Below are positions 62,997 to 64,000 of a stretch of 64,000 bases of DNA, piece after piece. Under the pieces are notes generated by a model. That model was not told the DNA's origin and made no database searches. It worked only from the letters and a program-made list of their open reading frames with translations. Source of the stretch: JAGVPT01 sp963772165 (lineage in GTDB: Bacteria > Bacteroidota > Ignavibacteria > UBA10030 > UBA8401); the NCBI GenBank assembly GCA_963772165.1, contig CAVYWA010000014.1:287316-351315 (forward strand), read 5' to 3'. Made by a program: the position numbers and the translations under genes. The stretch's first letter is position 1, and every line of letters begins with the position of its first letter.

Positions 62997-63840
62997 ATGA
63001 TGAGAACACCGGAAGAAATAGCGCAACTGGTGCAGAAGGCGTGCATTATTGAGGTCTGCGCTTGCAAACCCGGCAATGTGAGCCGTGAGCATGATTTCTC
63101 CGATACATCGTTAGAGGATTTTCTCTTCAGCGCCGTCGCAATTGGTCCGGCTTTCGAGAAGGCCGCTGAATAGGGAGTCGGCCAACTCATCTGGCAAGCC
63201 GTCACCGATACTCGCCAGTGGGTGGGGAACAACACGAATTTGGGCATGATCCTGCTGTTCGCGCCTCTGGTCAAAGCCTGTTTGGCGGCATCGAGCTTCG
63301 GCAATGTCCGGCAAAACCTGAGCGCGATTCTGAATTCGCTGAGTATTGAAGACGCCCGGCTGGCTTATGCCGCTATCAGGCTTGCGCGCCCTGGGGGATT
63401 AGGCAGTGTATCCGAAGCGGACGTTGCGGAAGAACCTTCAATAACCTTGCTGCAGGCCATGACTTTGGCTCAATACCGGGACTCGATCGCGAGCGAATAC
63501 GCGACCGGGTTTTCAATTACTTTTGATATCGGGCTACCGGCTCTAAAGCGGGCGCTGCCGGAAGCGGCCGATTTTTCTCATGCCGTGATTCAGGCCTATC
63601 TGACAATTCTCAGCCGGATACCGGATACCCTGATTGCAGAAAAAGAGGTTTTTGATCGGCTTGCCAGGTTTCGCTGCATGCCGAGGAGGCGCTGGGTTTA
63701 GGTGGGATTTTCACTTCGAAGGGGCGGGAAACAATGCTTGGAGATGGACAAGGGGCGGCTGCGAGATCCATCCGATGCCTTGAACCCCGGAACAACCGCT
63801 GACCTGACGGCTGCTGCCATTTTTCTCGCATCGGTTGAAT
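62997..63840 (+). pseudogene. Triphosphoribosyl-dephospho-CoA synthase (CitG/MdcB)-like protein, broken
   Basis: ATG 62997 reads EEIAQLVQKACIIEVCACKP and GNVSREHDFSDTSLEDFLFS, then reaches an in-frame TAG (63171-63173). The same frame continues NTNLGMILLFAPLVKACLAA and ends prematurely after RFRCMPRRRWV at 63701. Other frames carry HAEEALGLGGIF, TSKGRETML and DPSDALNPGTTADLTAAAIF (LASVE, stop near 63840). CKPGNV, N-NLG and NPGTTADLTAA are hallmarks of the CitG/MdcB family, which makes a prosthetic-group precursor for citrate or malonate enzymes, or a related cofactor. One stop plus at least one frameshift make it a pseudogene. Confidence 0.75.
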
Positions 63841-64000
63841 AAAACGAAATTTGGCCGGGGGGAGCGTTTCACCGGCGCTCCCGGCAATGTGAGATGTCTA
63901 ATTTCGAATTGCCTGAATCGTGTTGACAAAAGCCAAGCCGAAATAATAGGGTTCTAGCAGTTTCTGTCGCGAAACACATATTCCAGCCCCGAAGGGGCGG
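63841..64000. other. Window end without gene
   Basis: About 160 bp follow the broken CitG-like gene. No gene is visible. The last bases contain CCCCGAAGGGGC (63987-63998), a small hairpin. Confidence 0.6.

Noticed and set aside
1..64000. CRISPR array, rRNA operon or transposase
   Set aside because: No regularly spaced repeat array, rRNA sequence or transposase motif was found on reading both strands.

Overview
The window looks like a chromosomal segment of a Bacteroidota/Ignavibacteriota-type (FCB group) bacterium. This is inferred from gene content: DUF3078 and DUF3332 proteins, a tandem NMP kinase, secreted M13 and GH2 enzymes, a PSD/PssA pair beside purS-purQ-tatA-gatA-sucD-ndk, and a type A RNase P RNA beside recJ. 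No rRNA or marker set is present to settle the lineage.

Region 1 (1-10.5 kb) is a visibly AT-rich accessory island. It starts with a decayed GTPase-based conflict system, in the order GASH, DO-GTPase2, DO-GTPase1, GAP1. The families are recognised from motifs scattered over several reading frames. Next come a type I methyltransferase (hsdM, frameshifted) and hsdS with no hsdR, an unrecognised exported protein with one frameshift, a strong terminator, and a tyrosine integrase 136 bp from tRNA-Asp. Region 2 (10.5-15.3 kb) holds a nested palindromic element, a small basic protein with a CheY-like regulator, a DUF3332 lipoprotein, mscL, a DUF3078 protein, a 41-codon ORF with its own terminator, and about 1 kb with no gene.

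Region 3 (15.3-19.8 kb) is a small microcompartment/deoxysugar locus: a PduS-like flavo-FeS protein, a PduT-like tandem BMC shell protein, a class II aldolase with a likely encapsulation helix, and rhamnulokinase. Hexameric shell proteins and aldehyde dehydrogenase are not here and would have to lie elsewhere. Region 4 (20.2-31.1 kb) has a TetR-TolC-MFP-RND efflux operon, a metallo-beta-lactamase-fold protein, a fatty-acid-hydroxylase-family protein, an ABC exporter and a dienelactone hydrolase. Region 5 (31.3-44.5 kb) is a string of mostly single genes: a Tat-type molybdopterin oxidoreductase with its cytochrome b, an esterase, a fused double adenylate kinase, a racemase (frameshifted), an M13 peptidase, several DUF proteins and DNA polymerase IV (frameshifted).

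Region 6 (44.8-56.1 kb, minus strand) carries DNA and RNA maintenance genes: nif3-like, zinc-ribbon protein, RNase HI, RNase P RNA, recJ, yebC, ruvC and ruvA. A DUF362/ThuA/GH2 sugar cluster sits between ruvC and ruvA. Region 7 (56.4-62.9 kb, plus strand) is tightly packed housekeeping: psd, pssA, purS, purQ, two tatA-like genes, gatA, sucD, ndk and a Nudix hydrolase. The window ends in a broken triphosphoribosyl-dephospho-CoA-synthase-like gene. Broken genes are almost all dispensable ones, while the essential genes are intact, which argues for real decay rather than uniform sequencing error.
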